A stretch of 64,000 bases of DNA from Bradyrhizobium sediminis. GTDB taxonomy: Bacteria; Pseudomonadota; Alphaproteobacteria; Rhizobiales; Xanthobacteraceae. Both the position numbers and the translations under genes were made by a program. This document shows, in pieces, positions 1 through 9,377 of this stretch. The notes beneath the pieces were generated by a model. The model ran no database searches. It saw only the letters and a program-made list of their open reading frames with translations, and was not told the origin of the DNA. The stretch is taken from the NCBI RefSeq assembly GCF_018736105.1, contig NZ_CP076135.1, forward strand, positions 2,912,001-2,976,000, read 5' to 3'. How positions within the stretch are numbered: the first letter of the stretch is position 1; every line of letters starts with the position of its first letter.

Positions 1-518
1 GATACGTAGGCGGGTTCATTGATTTCGGAGCGCGGATATTTTCGCTTTTCTTCCATCGACGTCGGCCTTGGCTGGCAGCTGCGGGAAAGCCTAGCGCCAA
101 ACCCTAAATAAAGGGCTCCATCGCGTTTCGCGCCTGCGAAGGCGGACATCGGGCGCGGTGCCGAAGCGACCTGAGCGCGCGCTTTGCGATTGTCGCAATC
201 TTCGATCGCGCCGTCCAAAGCCGACCTGTGCAAGCTCGCGCGCCGCGCGCCGGCGCTACGCCGTGCCGAGCGCAAACGATGTATCCGCGCAACACCTGGA
301 TGGGAAAAACAGGCATTCCCTACAAGGCCCCGACTGCGCCATCAGTCGGGCGCGAGTCGGACAGGGTTTCTTCATCATTGCATGACGATTGGAAGGGCCG
401 CGCCGCTGCGGCAGGATAGCCGGGTACCGGGCCTCTCAACCTACCCCAGGGCACGTGTGCCCGGCTATTCGCGGCGGCCGCCGCGAATGTCTGAGGAGCT
501 TGATCGGTCGGATACGCG
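1..518. other. Left-edge stretch without a convincing gene
   Basis: No open frame here has a ribosome binding site, codon pattern or recognisable motif that would make it a gene. Near its right end are three closely spaced palindromes: a CCGGGTACCGG-like one around 420-430, a GGGCAC/GTGCCC hairpin at 449-462, and the long perfect palindrome at 467-488. They lie just beyond the stop codon of the minus-strand gene that follows. Confidence 0.5.
467..488. repeat. 22-bp perfect palindrome, possible terminator
   Basis: Both halves are exact reverse complements with no spacer (ATTCGCGGCGG and its complement). It sits about 30 bases beyond the stop codon of the minus-strand LTxxQ gene, so it may end that transcript, but no T-run follows on either strand. 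A dimeric protein-binding site is the alternative. Confidence 0.4.
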
Positions 519-1220
519 CTAATCCAGCCCGCGTTCGCGGCTGAGCCGCACCATTTCATTGATGAAAATCTGCTTCTGCCTGTCGTCGAGGCTGGCGAAC
601 AGCGGTTCGGCGGAGTCCGCGACATTGCGCTGGTCCACCGCGCGATCGTTGAGGAACTGGGCTTCGTTGCGCATCTGCTCGATAATATCGTCCGGCGGGT
701 CGCGCTTGGCGCGGGCAATTCGCAGGTTGAGGCGGTCGGCGCCATTGTGGCCGAGATAGTGCATGGCGCTGTTGAAGCCGGTCCAATGCTTCTCCTGCTC
801 GGGCGTCAGTTTCAATTCGGTCTTGATCCGTTCGATGTTGGCATCGCTGTTGGCGACGATCTGTTCGGCCGTCAGCTGCGGAGCGCCATCCTGGGTGAGC
901 ACGGCGTTTTGCTTGGTTCCCTTCGCGCCTTTGGCGCCCTTTGCGGGTTTGGCCGAGCTGCCTTGCTTGTCGTTGGCTGGCGGCGTCGATGCGCTCTTCC
1001 CGGCGCCGAGGACGCCGGTGAACACGCCGACCACGCCGCCGATCGCGCCGCCCAACACGCCACCGACCGGTCCGGCGGCCTTGTTGCCTTCGCGGGCGCC
1101 TTTTTGAACGCCCTCAACCACTTGTGCATCCGCAGCAGAGGGAGCGCAGAGAAGCACCGCAACAACTGCGCCAAGCGCAAAGCACAATCGCGCACGCGCT
1201 GCTGGTGTCGGGTTGATCAT
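519..1220 (-). CDS. Secreted LTxxQ (Spy/CpxP-like) protein
   Basis: The 233-residue product starts with a typical Sec signal peptide: charged N-terminus, hydrophobic core at about residues 11-28, and an AxA site near AADAQ. Next come a glycine-rich, membrane-like segment (VGGVLGGAIGGVVGVFTG) and a low-complexity Lys/Ala/Gly linker. The C-terminal half carries LTPEQEKHW, the LTxxQ motif of Spy/CpxP-type periplasmic chaperone-like proteins, and then a helical region ending in DDRQKQIFINEMVRL, a second LTxxQ-like helix. The family is thought to bind unfolded or misfolded proteins in the periplasm. The gene is monocistronic; its 3' side carries the palindrome at 467-488. The exact role is not known. 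The start is the first ATG, directly before the signal peptide. Confidence 0.7.
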   Translation of the reverse strand: MINPTPAARARLCFALGAVVAVLLCAPSAADAQVVEGVQKGAREGNKAAGPVGGVLGGAIGGVVGVFTGVLGAGKSASTPPANDKQGSSAKPAKGAKGAKGTKQNAVLTQDGAPQLTAEQIVANSDANIERIKTELKLTPEQEKHWTGFNSAMHYLGHNGADRLNLRIARAKRDPPDDIIEQMRNEAQFLNDRAVDQRNVADSAEPLFASLDDRQKQIFINEMVRLSRERGLD

Positions 1221-1709
1221 TCGTCGCTCTCCATGATGATTTCGACGGGCTGGCGGGGAATCTGGCAGTGCTCACGTTGAATCGGACATTATCGTTTTCG
1301 CATCAAGCTAGTCTACCGCCGCAAAGTGACGCGTCTCGATCAGAGCCGCTCATTGCAAGAGCAAAACCGCGACGGAACCTGCGCCTATTGCGCGCCCCTC
1401 GATCACAGCGCGCACGGCATGTGTGCGGCGCAATATGCTTCCCCAGGCCGCGCAGGTCGGCCACGCGCCACGGGCTCTGCAATCATTGGCGGATCATAGA
1501 CAATCTCCTGCCGCCGATTTGAGCACAACGCTAGTTCTATAGATGGCGCCACCTGATTTCTCGACAGACGCCGGCAATTCTGCTCTGATCGTCAATAACG
1601 AAGGTCTCTGCGACGTCTTGCAACGCCATCTCGGCCTGCCTGGCGGCGAATAAAAAACAACAACGAGACCAGCCTCGCACCGCGATTGGTTCACCAGGGA
1701 GAGAACGTA
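1221..1709. other. Intergenic region between divergent genes
   Basis: About 490 bases between the minus-strand LTxxQ gene and the plus-strand ABC operon. It must hold the promoters of both, but I see no clean -35/-10 pair. A GGGAGAG ribosome binding site ends the region just before the ATG of the binding-protein gene. No gene is supported here. Confidence 0.4.
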
Positions 1710-3050
1710 ATGTCACGGAACAAGCTTTCTCGACGACAATTCGTAGCTGCTACCGCACTGTCTTCCGCGGCGCTGATATCAGCGCCGTATATTCGATCGG
1801 CCAATGCCGCCGGCAAACTCAGCATCGGTTTCTGGGATCATTGGGTGCCCGGCGCCAACAAGACCTCAACCGAGCTGGTCAACGAATGGGCCGCCAAAGA
1901 GAAGGTCGAGGTTTCGATCGACTACATCCCGAGCCAGGGCAGGAAGAACGAGATAACCATCGCAGCCGAAGCGCAGGCAAAGTCCGGGCACGATATTCTC
2001 GCGATGGCGTCATGGTGGCCGCACTCGCAAGCCGACCTGCTCGAGCCGATGAACGACGTTGTCGAGCCGCTCATCAAGCAGAACGGCGATGTCAACGGGA
2101 CCGTCAAATACCTCGGCAAATCCGGCGACAAGTGGCTGGCCGTCCCGACCTGCATCGGCAGCCAGATCAAAGGGCCTTGCTCCCGCATCGACCTGATGAA
2201 GAAGCACGCCAACATCGACGTCCAGGCGATGTACCCCGCGGGTGCGCCGCCGCAAGCCGACGCCTGGACCACGGATGCCTTCCTGAAGGCGGCCGAGGCC
2301 TGCCACAAGGGCGGCGTTCCCTTCGGCATCGGTCTCGGCGAGACCAGCGACTCCGTCGATACCGTCGGCGCGTTCTTCCTCGCCTTTGGCGCGGAGGTCG
2401 TCGATATCAAGGGCAACGTCGTGGTGAAGAACGACAACGTCCGGCAGGTTCTCGAATACTACAAGAAACTGATGGCATTCCTGCCGCCCGACGCGCCGGC
2501 TTGGGACGATGGATCCAACAACAGGTGGCTGATCTCGGGCAAAGGCGCACTGATCATGAATCCGCCGAGCGCATGGGCGGTGGCCAAGCGTGACGCGCCG
2601 CAAGTCGCCGAGCAATGCTGGACGCATGGGTTCCCGGTGGGTCCGAAGGGCCGCTTTGCGCCCTTCCTTCCCTATTTCTGGGGCGTGTGGAATTTCTCCA
2701 AGAACAAGGAAGCGGCCAAGAGTCTGCTCACCCATATGTCGCAGCCGGCGGCGGTCGAGAAATTAGTCGCGGCGAGCGGCGGCTACGATCTGCCGGCGTA
2801 CGAAAAGCTCACGACCCTGAAGACCTGGGCGGAGGAAGCCCCGCCGAAGGGGACGCTCTATCATTATCCGAATCCGCACAAGCACCAGATCCTGTCGATC
2901 TCGGCGTCTCCGGCCCCGCCGAAGATCGCCCAGCAAATCTACACGCAGGCGACCCTGACCAAGATGTGCGTGCGCTACTACCAGGGCGAAGCCATGGAGA
3001 AGACGCTGTCTTGGGCACAAGGCGAGCTGGAAGGCTTCATGCGGAGCTGA
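1710..3050 (+). CDS. Tat-exported ABC sugar-type substrate-binding protein
   Basis: This 446-residue protein is a family 1 extracellular solute-binding protein, the periplasmic receptor of a carbohydrate-type ABC importer. The N-terminus has a twin-arginine signal (LSRRQFVAATALSS, with an ANAA cleavage region near residue 34), so it is exported folded. The mature part begins LSIGFWDHWVPG, typical of the beta-strand start of family 1 receptors. I chose the ATG of MSRNKL because a GGGAGAG site lies about 8 bases upstream; an in-frame codon 24 bases earlier would put the Tat motif too far in. It is the first gene of an operon with two permeases and an ATPase, and is separated from the first permease by a strong hairpin. 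The substrate cannot be read from the sequence. Confidence 0.85.
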   Translation: MSRNKLSRRQFVAATALSSAALISAPYIRSANAAGKLSIGFWDHWVPGANKTSTELVNEWAAKEKVEVSIDYIPSQGRKNEITIAAEAQAKSGHDILAMASWWPHSQADLLEPMNDVVEPLIKQNGDVNGTVKYLGKSGDKWLAVPTCIGSQIKGPCSRIDLMKKHANIDVQAMYPAGAPPQADAWTTDAFLKAAEACHKGGVPFGIGLGETSDSVDTVGAFFLAFGAEVVDIKGNVVVKNDNVRQVLEYYKKLMAFLPPDAPAWDDGSNNRWLISGKGALIMNPPSAWAVAKRDAPQVAEQCWTHGFPVGPKGRFAPFLPYFWGVWNFSKNKEAAKSLLTHMSQPAAVEKLVAASGGYDLPAYEKLTTLKTWAEEAPPKGTLYHYPNPHKHQILSISASPAPPKIAQQIYTQATLTKMCVRYYQGEAMEKTLSWAQGELEGFMRS

Positions 3051-3065
3051 AGCGGCGGATTTTGC

Positions 3066-3100
3066 GCAGCGACCACGCAAATTGCTTGCGTGGCCGCTGC
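3066..3100 (+). promoter_or_regulatory. Intercistronic hairpin after the binding-protein gene
   Basis: GCAGCG and CCACGCAA pair with TTGCGTGG and CGCTGC across a five-base loop, with only an A/C mismatch in the stem. There is no T-run, so it reads as an mRNA-stabilising or partial-termination element. Such hairpins often let the binding-protein gene be expressed above its permease genes. Inference from position and pairing. Confidence 0.55.
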
Positions 3101-3227
3101 GATGAAACTCCGAATGACCCTTTTTCGGTCAACACGATTGGCGGCCGGCCCTGCGCCGGCTTCCGGTTGAAACATCCGGAACTGACCGGTTGCCGGCTCC
3201 CTTTGAAACACGCGAGGAAGATGCATT

Positions 3228-4166
3228 ATGGTTGATGTCGCGGTTCAGCCGAACAGCGCTGCCGGTCCACGAACGGCGAGGAAACGCGCCAGTTTGCGGA
3301 CCGCGTTGAAGCGAAAATCCACTGCGGCGTTTCTCATGACGCTGCCGCTGATCCTGCTGATCGTGCTCCTGGTGATCTATCCCGCCTTCTACTCGCTGCA
3401 CCTGGCAACGCTGAACAAGTCGATGCAACGTTTTGTCGGGCTTGGGAACTTCCAGTTCCTGTTCACGCGCGAAACGTTCTGGCTTGTAGTCCAGCAATCC
3501 TGCATTTTCGCGATCACGGCCGTGGTCTTCAAGGCGCTGATCGGCTTCATCGTCGCTCACTTCGTCCACAACATTCCGACCAAAGGCCAGCGCAAATGGC
3601 GCGGAATGCTGCTGGTGCCGTGGGTCATTCCGCCGGCGATGAGCACGCTGGCGTGGTTGTGGCTGTTCGATCCGTCGTACAGCGCCTTCAATTATTTGCT
3701 GGCCGGTATCGGTGTCGACCGGATTCCCTGGACCGGCGAGGCCGGCTGGGCCCGGTTCTCGGTCATCCTGGTGAATATCTGGTTTGGCGCTCCGTTCTTT
3801 ATGATCATGTATCTGGCTTCGCTGAAGTCGGTACCCGACCAGCTTTATGAAGCCGCAGCCATCGACGGCGCCAATTGGTGGCAGCGGATCTGGTACGTGA
3901 CGCTGCCGATGATGCGCAACATCATCGCGATCACCACGCTATTTTCGCTGATCGTGACGTTTGCGAATTTCGATATTGTGCGCGTGCTGACCTCGGGCGG
4001 TCCGCTCGATCACACCCATATCTTCGCGACCTGGGCGTTCCGCGTGGGTATCGAGGGCGGCGACATCCCGCTCGGCGCCAGCGTGTCGCTGTTCATGTTC
4101 CCGATCCTCGCAATCGCAGCGATCTTCATCCTGCGCGACATCAACAACCGCGGGAATGAAGCCTGA
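3228..4166 (+). CDS. ABC transporter permease, MalF-like
   Basis: A 312-residue inner-membrane permease of the binding-protein-dependent transport family (MalF/UgpA type). A basic N-terminus (ARKRASLRTALKRK) precedes about six hydrophobic helices. The EAA loop that docks on the ATPase is at about residues 208-225 (YEAAAIDGANWWQRIWYVTLP), a near-perfect match to EAAxxDGAxxxQxFxxITLP. A GAGGAAG site lies just upstream of the ATG. The stop codon overlaps the start of the next permease (TGATG), indicating translational coupling and a heterodimeric pore. Confidence 0.9.
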   Translation: MVDVAVQPNSAAGPRTARKRASLRTALKRKSTAAFLMTLPLILLIVLLVIYPAFYSLHLATLNKSMQRFVGLGNFQFLFTRETFWLVVQQSCIFAITAVVFKALIGFIVAHFVHNIPTKGQRKWRGMLLVPWVIPPAMSTLAWLWLFDPSYSAFNYLLAGIGVDRIPWTGEAGWARFSVILVNIWFGAPFFMIMYLASLKSVPDQLYEAAAIDGANWWQRIWYVTLPMMRNIIAITTLFSLIVTFANFDIVRVLTSGGPLDHTHIFATWAFRVGIEGGDIPLGASVSLFMFPILAIAAIFILRDINNRGNEA

Positions 4167-5080
4167 TGACAAGCACCGTGGTGACAGACAAGGCCGCGCC
4201 GACCCGCACGGTCAAATATGGCAGCATGAGCCGTGACCGCGCCTGGGCGCTCAAGTGGTCGTACTTTTTTCTCACCTTGTACGCGATCTTCTCGCTGGTG
4301 CCGCCGCTCTACATGCTGATCACGTCATTGAAGACCAGCGCAGAGATTTCCGCGGCTACAAATCCCTGGTGGATATTCCATCCAACGCTGTCAAACTACG
4401 TCGAATTGCTGACATCGAACCAGTTCCTGACCTTCTTTCGCAATTCGGCGCTGGTCTCGATCTTCGTCGTGACAATCACCATGCTGATCAGCGTGCCTGC
4501 CGCATTTGCGCTGGCGCGAATGCGATTCTGGGGCTCGGCAACGCTCGCGACCGGGGTGTTTCTGACCTATCTTATCCCCGAGACGCTGCTGTTTCTCCCC
4601 TTGTTCAAGATGTTCGCGATGTTCGGCGAACTGACCGGGATCCAGCTGATCAACAAATGGTACGTGCTGCTGATCGTCTACCCGACGCTGACCGTGCCGT
4701 TCTGCACCTGGATCATGATCGGTTACTTCGCGTCCATTCCCAAGGAGCTCGACGAGGCCGCCATCATCGACGGCGCGTCATGGTTTCAGACCTTGACCCG
4801 CATCTTCATCCCGGTCGCCCTGCCCGGCCTGATCGCGGCAACCATCTTCGCCTTCACGGTGTCGTGGGCGCAGTTCCTCTATCCACTGGTGTTCACGACC
4901 TCGACCGACCAACTGGTGCTGCCGGTCGGTATCATCACCTCCTTGATCAAGGGTGACGTGTTCGCCTGGGGACAGATCATGACCGGCGCCCTGCTCGGGG
5001 CTGCGCCGCCACTGATCATCTACGCGTTCCTGATGGACTACTACATTGCCGGCCTGACCGCCGGCGCGACAAAGGGTTGA
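4166..5080 (+). CDS. ABC transporter permease, MalG-like
   Basis: The second, 304-residue, permease of the importer (MalG/UgpE type). It has a first transmembrane helix near residues 30-52, several more helices, and an EAA loop at about residues 193-213 ([20 protein letters not shown]). Its start overlaps the stop of the MalF-like gene, and its stop overlaps or abuts the ATPase gene, so the three membrane-complex genes are tightly coupled. It should pair with the MalF-like permease in the inner membrane. Confidence 0.9.
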   Translation: MTSTVVTDKAAPTRTVKYGSMSRDRAWALKWSYFFLTLYAIFSLVPPLYMLITSLKTSAEISAATNPWWIFHPTLSNYVELLTSNQFLTFFRNSALVSIFVVTITMLISVPAAFALARMRFWGSATLATGVFLTYLIPETLLFLPLFKMFAMFGELTGIQLINKWYVLLIVYPTLTVPFCTWIMIGYFASIPKELDEAAIIDGASWFQTLTRIFIPVALPGLIAATIFAFTVSWAQFLYPLVFTTSTDQLVLPVGIITSLIKGDVFAWGQIMTGALLGAAPPLIIYAFLMDYYIAGLTAGATKG

Positions 5081-5085
5081 TATCA

Positions 5086-6186
5086 ATGGCTGACGTCACG
5101 TTGCGCAAGGTTATCAAGCGTTATGACGAGGTCGAGGCGGTGCGCGGCATCGATCTCGACATCGCCGACCATGAGTTTGTCGTGCTGGTGGGGCCTTCGG
5201 GCTGCGGGAAATCGACCACGCTGCGGATGATCGCGGGGCTCGAGGACATCACCGACGGCGACATCATGATCGGCGGCGACGTCGTCAACGACGTGCCGCC
5301 GAAGGACCGCGACATCGCGATGGTGTTCCAGAATTACGCGCTCTATCCGCATATGACGGTCGCGGAGAACATGTCGTTCGGACTGCGCCTGAAGCGTTAT
5401 CCGAAAGCCGAGATCAAGACGCGGATCGACGAGGCCGCCCGCATGCTGGATATCGTCGAATTGGTCGACCGCAAGCCGAAGCAATTGTCGGGCGGCCAGC
5501 GCCAGCGCGTCGCCATGGGCCGCGCCATCGTGCGCAACCCCAAGGTGTTCCTGTTCGACGAACCGCTGTCCAACCTCGACGCCAAGCTGCGGGTCCAGAT
5601 GCGGATCGAGATCAAGAAGGTGCATCAGAAGGTACGCACCACGACGGTCTACGTCACCCACGACCAGGTCGAGGCGATGACGCTTGCCGACAGGGTGGTG
5701 GTCATGAACCACGGCCGCATCGAACAGATCGGGACGCCGAACGAGCTCTATCACCACCCGGCAACGCGTTTTGTCGCCGGGTTCATCGGCTCGCCGGCGA
5801 TGAATTTCGTGCCCTGCCGCATCGAAGACATCGCCGGCAAGCTGCACATCCGCCTGACCGACCGCCTCGCCTTCCCGCTGCCGCCGGCTCGCGCGGCAAG
5901 GTATCAGGGCGTCCCGCGAAACGAGAAGCTGCAGCTCGGCTTGCGGCCCGAGCACATTACCGAAGCGAGCGCGCATGCCGAGCCCGGCGTCGAAACCTTC
6001 GAGGCCATGCTCGACGTCACCGAACCGATGGGCATGGAGACGCTGATCTATTTCACGATGGAAGGCGCGCAGATCTGCGGACGGGTCAATCCCAATGCCG
6101 GCGCGCGCGATGGCGCCCCGCTCCGATTGGCAGTGGACCTCAACAATATGCACCTGCTAAATGAGGCCACCGGCGCCGTGTTGTGA
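5086..6186 (+). CDS. ABC transporter ATP-binding protein, MalK/UgpC-like
   Basis: This 366-residue ATPase energises the importer. In order it shows Walker A (GPSGCGKST), the Q-loop ([13 protein letters not shown]), the signature LSGGQRQR, Walker B with the following Asp ([14 protein letters not shown]) and the H-loop His ([14 protein letters not shown]). A C-terminal TOBE/MalK-type regulatory domain extends from about residue 240. The length fits MalK/UgpC ATPases. I prefer the ATG giving MADVTLRKV; a TTG nine bases upstream is in frame but lies inside the end of the permease gene. The substrate specificity comes from the binding protein, not from this subunit. Confidence 0.92.
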   Translation: MADVTLRKVIKRYDEVEAVRGIDLDIADHEFVVLVGPSGCGKSTTLRMIAGLEDITDGDIMIGGDVVNDVPPKDRDIAMVFQNYALYPHMTVAENMSFGLRLKRYPKAEIKTRIDEAARMLDIVELVDRKPKQLSGGQRQRVAMGRAIVRNPKVFLFDEPLSNLDAKLRVQMRIEIKKVHQKVRTTTVYVTHDQVEAMTLADRVVVMNHGRIEQIGTPNELYHHPATRFVAGFIGSPAMNFVPCRIEDIAGKLHIRLTDRLAFPLPPARAARYQGVPRNEKLQLGLRPEHITEASAHAEPGVETFEAMLDVTEPMGMETLIYFTMEGAQICGRVNPNAGARDGAPLRLAVDLNNMHLLNEATGAVL

Positions 6187-6222
6187 CGGCCGCATAACAA
6201 GAAAAGGACCGGGGGCTCCGGA

Positions 6223-7212
6223 ATGGCGACGAACAAGAAGAAAATTCTCATCACTGAATCGTTTTCGCAATCGGGACGAGCTCTGCTACGGGAACGCGAC
6301 GACATCGACCTCGTCGAATTCCCGAATATGATATCCGCCGGGGATTTCGAAGCCATGCTCAAGGAGCAGGCGCCGGTACATGGCGTGGCATTGGGCGCCA
6401 CCCGGTTCGGCGAGCCGGAGCTCGAGGCCTCCAGGGACATGAAGGTGGTGACCCGGATCGGCGTCGGCTACGACGCCGTCGATGTTCCGGCGCTGAGCCG
6501 CCGCAAGGTGCCGCTGATGGTCGCCGGCACCGCGAATTCGCCGTCGGTCGCCGAACAGGCGTTGTTCATGATGCTGACGCTGGCCAAGCGCGCCGTCGAA
6601 ATGCATTCCATCGTCAAGGACGGCAAATGGGCCAGCCGGCTCGGCATGCTGCCTTATGATCTGTTCGGCAAGACCGTGCTGATCGTGGGCTTCGGCCGCA
6701 TCGGCACCCGCACCGCCAAGCGCTGCCTGGCCATGGAAATGGACGTGCTGGTCTACGATCCCTACAAGCCTGCCGCCGAAATCAAGGCGGCCGGCTGCGA
6801 GCCGGTCGCCGATCTCGATGCCGCGCTGCCGCGCGCCGATTTCGTCAGCATCCACTGCCCGAAGAACCCGGAAACGGTCGGGATGTTCAATGCGGCGCGG
6901 CTGAAACGGATGAAGGCGACCGCCTACCTGATCAACACCGCGCGCGGCGGTATCGTCGACGAGCCGGCGCTGTATGACGCGTTGACGTCCGGCAAGCTTG
7001 CGGGCGCCGGTCTCGACGTATTCGAGCAGGAGCCTCCGCCGTCAGGGCATTCGCTGTTCGAGCTTCCCAATGTCATCATGGCGCCGCACGTGGCGGGGGT
7101 GACGCGGGAAGCGGTCGACCGGATGAGCGAGCAGACTGCGCGCAATATCCTGAGCGCGCTCGACGGCCAGCCGATACGCCAGAACGTCATCAATCAGGAT
7201 GTGCTCGGCTGA
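6223..7212 (+). CDS. D-isomer-specific 2-hydroxyacid dehydrogenase
   Basis: A 329-residue NAD(P)-dependent dehydrogenase of the D-2-hydroxyacid family (phosphoglycerate dehydrogenase/hydroxypyruvate reductase type). The Rossmann fingerprint GFGRIG is at residues 156-161. The substrate and catalytic residues follow in family order: Arg in NTARGGIVDE, Glu in FEQEPP, and His in MAPHVAG. It lacks the C-terminal ACT domain of long SerA enzymes, so it is unlikely to be the housekeeping serine-pathway enzyme. It follows the ABC ATPase by 36 bases and precedes an amidase, so it probably oxidises or reduces a product of the imported compound. The substrate is unknown. Confidence 0.85.
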   Translation: MATNKKKILITESFSQSGRALLRERDDIDLVEFPNMISAGDFEAMLKEQAPVHGVALGATRFGEPELEASRDMKVVTRIGVGYDAVDVPALSRRKVPLMVAGTANSPSVAEQALFMMLTLAKRAVEMHSIVKDGKWASRLGMLPYDLFGKTVLIVGFGRIGTRTAKRCLAMEMDVLVYDPYKPAAEIKAAGCEPVADLDAALPRADFVSIHCPKNPETVGMFNAARLKRMKATAYLINTARGGIVDEPALYDALTSGKLAGAGLDVFEQEPPPSGHSLFELPNVIMAPHVAGVTREAVDRMSEQTARNILSALDGQPIRQNVINQDVLG

Positions 7213-7281
7213 GCCCGAGACCTCGCCGGCCGGCACGACTTGGCGGCACCAGACCCCTTCAGCGGCTTTACGGGTATCAAG

Positions 7282-8706
7282 ATGGCTTTCAAGGAATACG
7301 GCAGCTATGACGCGACCGGTCTTGCCGATCTCGTCCGCAACAAGCAGGTCAGCCCCGGCGAATTGCTGGACGAGGCGATCGCCCGCACCGCCAAGGTCGA
7401 TCCGCAGATCAACGCCGTCGTCGTCAAGCATTACGACTATGCGAAGCGGCAGATCGACAAGGGGCTTCCGGACGGGCCCTTCACCGGCGTGCCGTTTCTG
7501 CTGAAGGATCTGGATATCCTGGAGGGCACGCGGACGACCTTCGGCGCCAGCGTATTCAAGGACGATGTCGCCGATCATACCGGCACCCTCGCCCAGCGTT
7601 TCCTCGCCGCCGGCGTCACCATCTTTGGAAAGAGCGCCAGTCCCGAATTCGGATTGATGCCGACCACCGAGTCGCGCCTGTTTGGCCCCACCCGGAATCC
7701 GTGGAATTTGGCGCATTCCTCGGGCGGTTCGTCCGGCGGCGCCGCCGCTGCGGTTGCTGCGCGTATTCTTCCCGTCGCGCATGCCAGCGACGGCGGCGGC
7801 TCGATCCGCATTCCCGCTTCCGCCTCCGGCGTGTTCGGATTGAAACCGACCCGGGCGCGCAATCCGCTCGGGCCCGATCGCGGCGAAGGCTGGGGCGGAT
7901 TTTCCTGCGGCCATGTGGTGAGCATCAGTGTCCGCGACAGCGCCGCAATGATGGACGCGGTCCACGGGGCTGAACCGTCGAGTCCCTATGTGGCGCCGCC
8001 GCCGGCGCGGCCATTCCTCGAGGAGGCCGGACGCGATCCCGGGCGGTTGCGCATCGCTTTCACCGACAAGTCGCCCTATGGTGACGCCATCGATCCGGAA
8101 ATCGCCGCAGCCACCCGCGAGATCGCGGCGCTGCTCGCCGGCCTCGGCCATCACGTCGAGGAACGGGCGCCGCCACTCGCCGCCGATCCGGCGGTCGTGA
8201 TGTCGACCATCGTGGCTGCCAACACCGCGCTGAACGTGCGGTTTGCCGAGCAGCGCTTCAAGCGCGCGATGACGGCAGATGATTTCGAGGTGCTGACGCT
8301 GGCGAGCGCCCACAACGCGCAAAAGGCGACCGCAACCGATTATGTGGCCGCGCAGCTGGGCGCGTTCCAGATTTCGCGGGCGCTGGCCACCTTCTTCGAG
8401 AGCTGCGATGTGTTCCTGTGTCCGACGCTGTGTTCGCCGCCGCTGCGGATCGGTGAACTGAACACCATGTCGGAGGATCTGTCGCACATCGCTCCGATCC
8501 TGCGGCGCTATATGCCGGCCACCGCGATGTTCAACATGTCCGGCCAGCCCGCGATGTCGGTGCCGCTGGCATGGAATGCGGCCGGATTGCCGCTCGGCAT
8601 GATGTTCTCCGCCAGATTTGGCGACGAGGGAACTTTATTCCGTCTGGCGGGCCAACTCGAACAGGCGCGGCCCTGGAAGGACAAATTGCCGCCGGTATGC
8701 GCGTAA
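7282..8706 (+). CDS. Amidase (amidase signature family)
   Basis: A 474-residue hydrolase of the amidase-signature family, which cleaves carbon-nitrogen bonds by a Ser-cisSer-Lys triad. Visible elements are the catalytic Lys region (VPFLLKDLDILEG), the Gly/Ser-rich signature (HSSGGSSGGAAAAVAA) and the nucleophile region (HASDGGGSIRIPAS). I place the start at the ATG giving MAFKEYGSYD, which matches the usual N-terminus; a TTG 42 bases earlier is in frame. It is last in the plus-strand operon with the sugar-type ABC importer and the hydroxyacid dehydrogenase, suggesting that the imported substrate carries an amide bond. The specific substrate cannot be told. Confidence 0.87.
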   Translation: MAFKEYGSYDATGLADLVRNKQVSPGELLDEAIARTAKVDPQINAVVVKHYDYAKRQIDKGLPDGPFTGVPFLLKDLDILEGTRTTFGASVFKDDVADHTGTLAQRFLAAGVTIFGKSASPEFGLMPTTESRLFGPTRNPWNLAHSSGGSSGGAAAAVAARILPVAHASDGGGSIRIPASASGVFGLKPTRARNPLGPDRGEGWGGFSCGHVVSISVRDSAAMMDAVHGAEPSSPYVAPPPARPFLEEAGRDPGRLRIAFTDKSPYGDAIDPEIAAATREIAALLAGLGHHVEERAPPLAADPAVVMSTIVAANTALNVRFAEQRFKRAMTADDFEVLTLASAHNAQKATATDYVAAQLGAFQISRALATFFESCDVFLCPTLCSPPLRIGELNTMSEDLSHIAPILRRYMPATAMFNMSGQPAMSVPLAWNAAGLPLGMMFSARFGDEGTLFRLAGQLEQARPWKDKLPPVCA

Positions 8707-8818
8707 GCGCGCACTTGCCACGGACAAAACTCAGCCTCATTCGCGCGCGAAGAAAAGCCACCGGCACGGTAACGGGGACACCGATTCCGCTGACGGAATT
8801 TTTATCCGGAGGCGAATA

Positions 8819-9226
8819 GTGAGCCAGAGCGACCCGACCGATCATGCGCTGGCGGCCATTGCCAGCATCCTCGATCACCCGGAGCCTCATCGCGAGCCGG
8901 AGGAGAAAGCCGCGGTCGAGGAGAAGCCTGTCGCGCCCGTAACAGTAGAAGCCGATGGCTATTCGAAGATCGGTCCCGGTCCGATGGCGGCGCTCCGCTT
9001 CAAATGGACCGTTCGCCGCGACGACGATGGCGAATATTATGTACATGAGACGATCGGCGAGAGTTCCGTACCTGTCGTCACCGGGCCGCTGCCCGCCGAT
9101 GCCGCCATCAGGCTGGTGGACGATCGCGCAAGCGAGGCGCGGCAGCGGTTCGAACAGCTTCGAAGCGAAATGGCGGGACGCGCCGCAGCCGCCAACCTGC
9201 TCCGGAGAGATAGCGGCGAAATGTGA
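8819..9226 (+). CDS. Conserved-looking hypothetical protein, 135 residues
   Basis: A GTG start is supported by a strong GGAGG site seven bases upstream. The product has an acidic, Pro/Glu-rich N-terminal third and then a compact part beginning GPGPMAALRFKWTVRRDDDGEYYVHETIG, followed by a charged helix (DDRASEARQRFEQLRSEM). I see no signal peptide or membrane segment, so it is probably cytoplasmic. I do not recognise a family. An in-frame ATG about 200 bases upstream exists, but that extension overlaps the amidase gene and lacks a ribosome site, so I did not use it. Confidence 0.6.
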   Translation: MSQSDPTDHALAAIASILDHPEPHREPEEKAAVEEKPVAPVTVEADGYSKIGPGPMAALRFKWTVRRDDDGEYYVHETIGESSVPVVTGPLPADAAIRLVDDRASEARQRFEQLRSEMAGRAAAANLLRRDSGEM

Positions 9227-9377
9227 TTTGCGATCCTAAATTGGCCTGACTTGCAGGGACGCTTTTGAACCAAACTCGCTGGACACACGACTCATAGCCA
9301 TGAAAGTGACCTGGATCACGTTGCGGAACACCACGGCAACGTACGGTCGACACTGAGATTTCACTGCTCAGGGGATC

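Noticed and set aside
8618..8818. Upstream extension of the 135-residue hypothetical gene
   Set aside because: It overlaps the amidase gene's end, whereas the GTG at 8819 has a strong GGAGG site.
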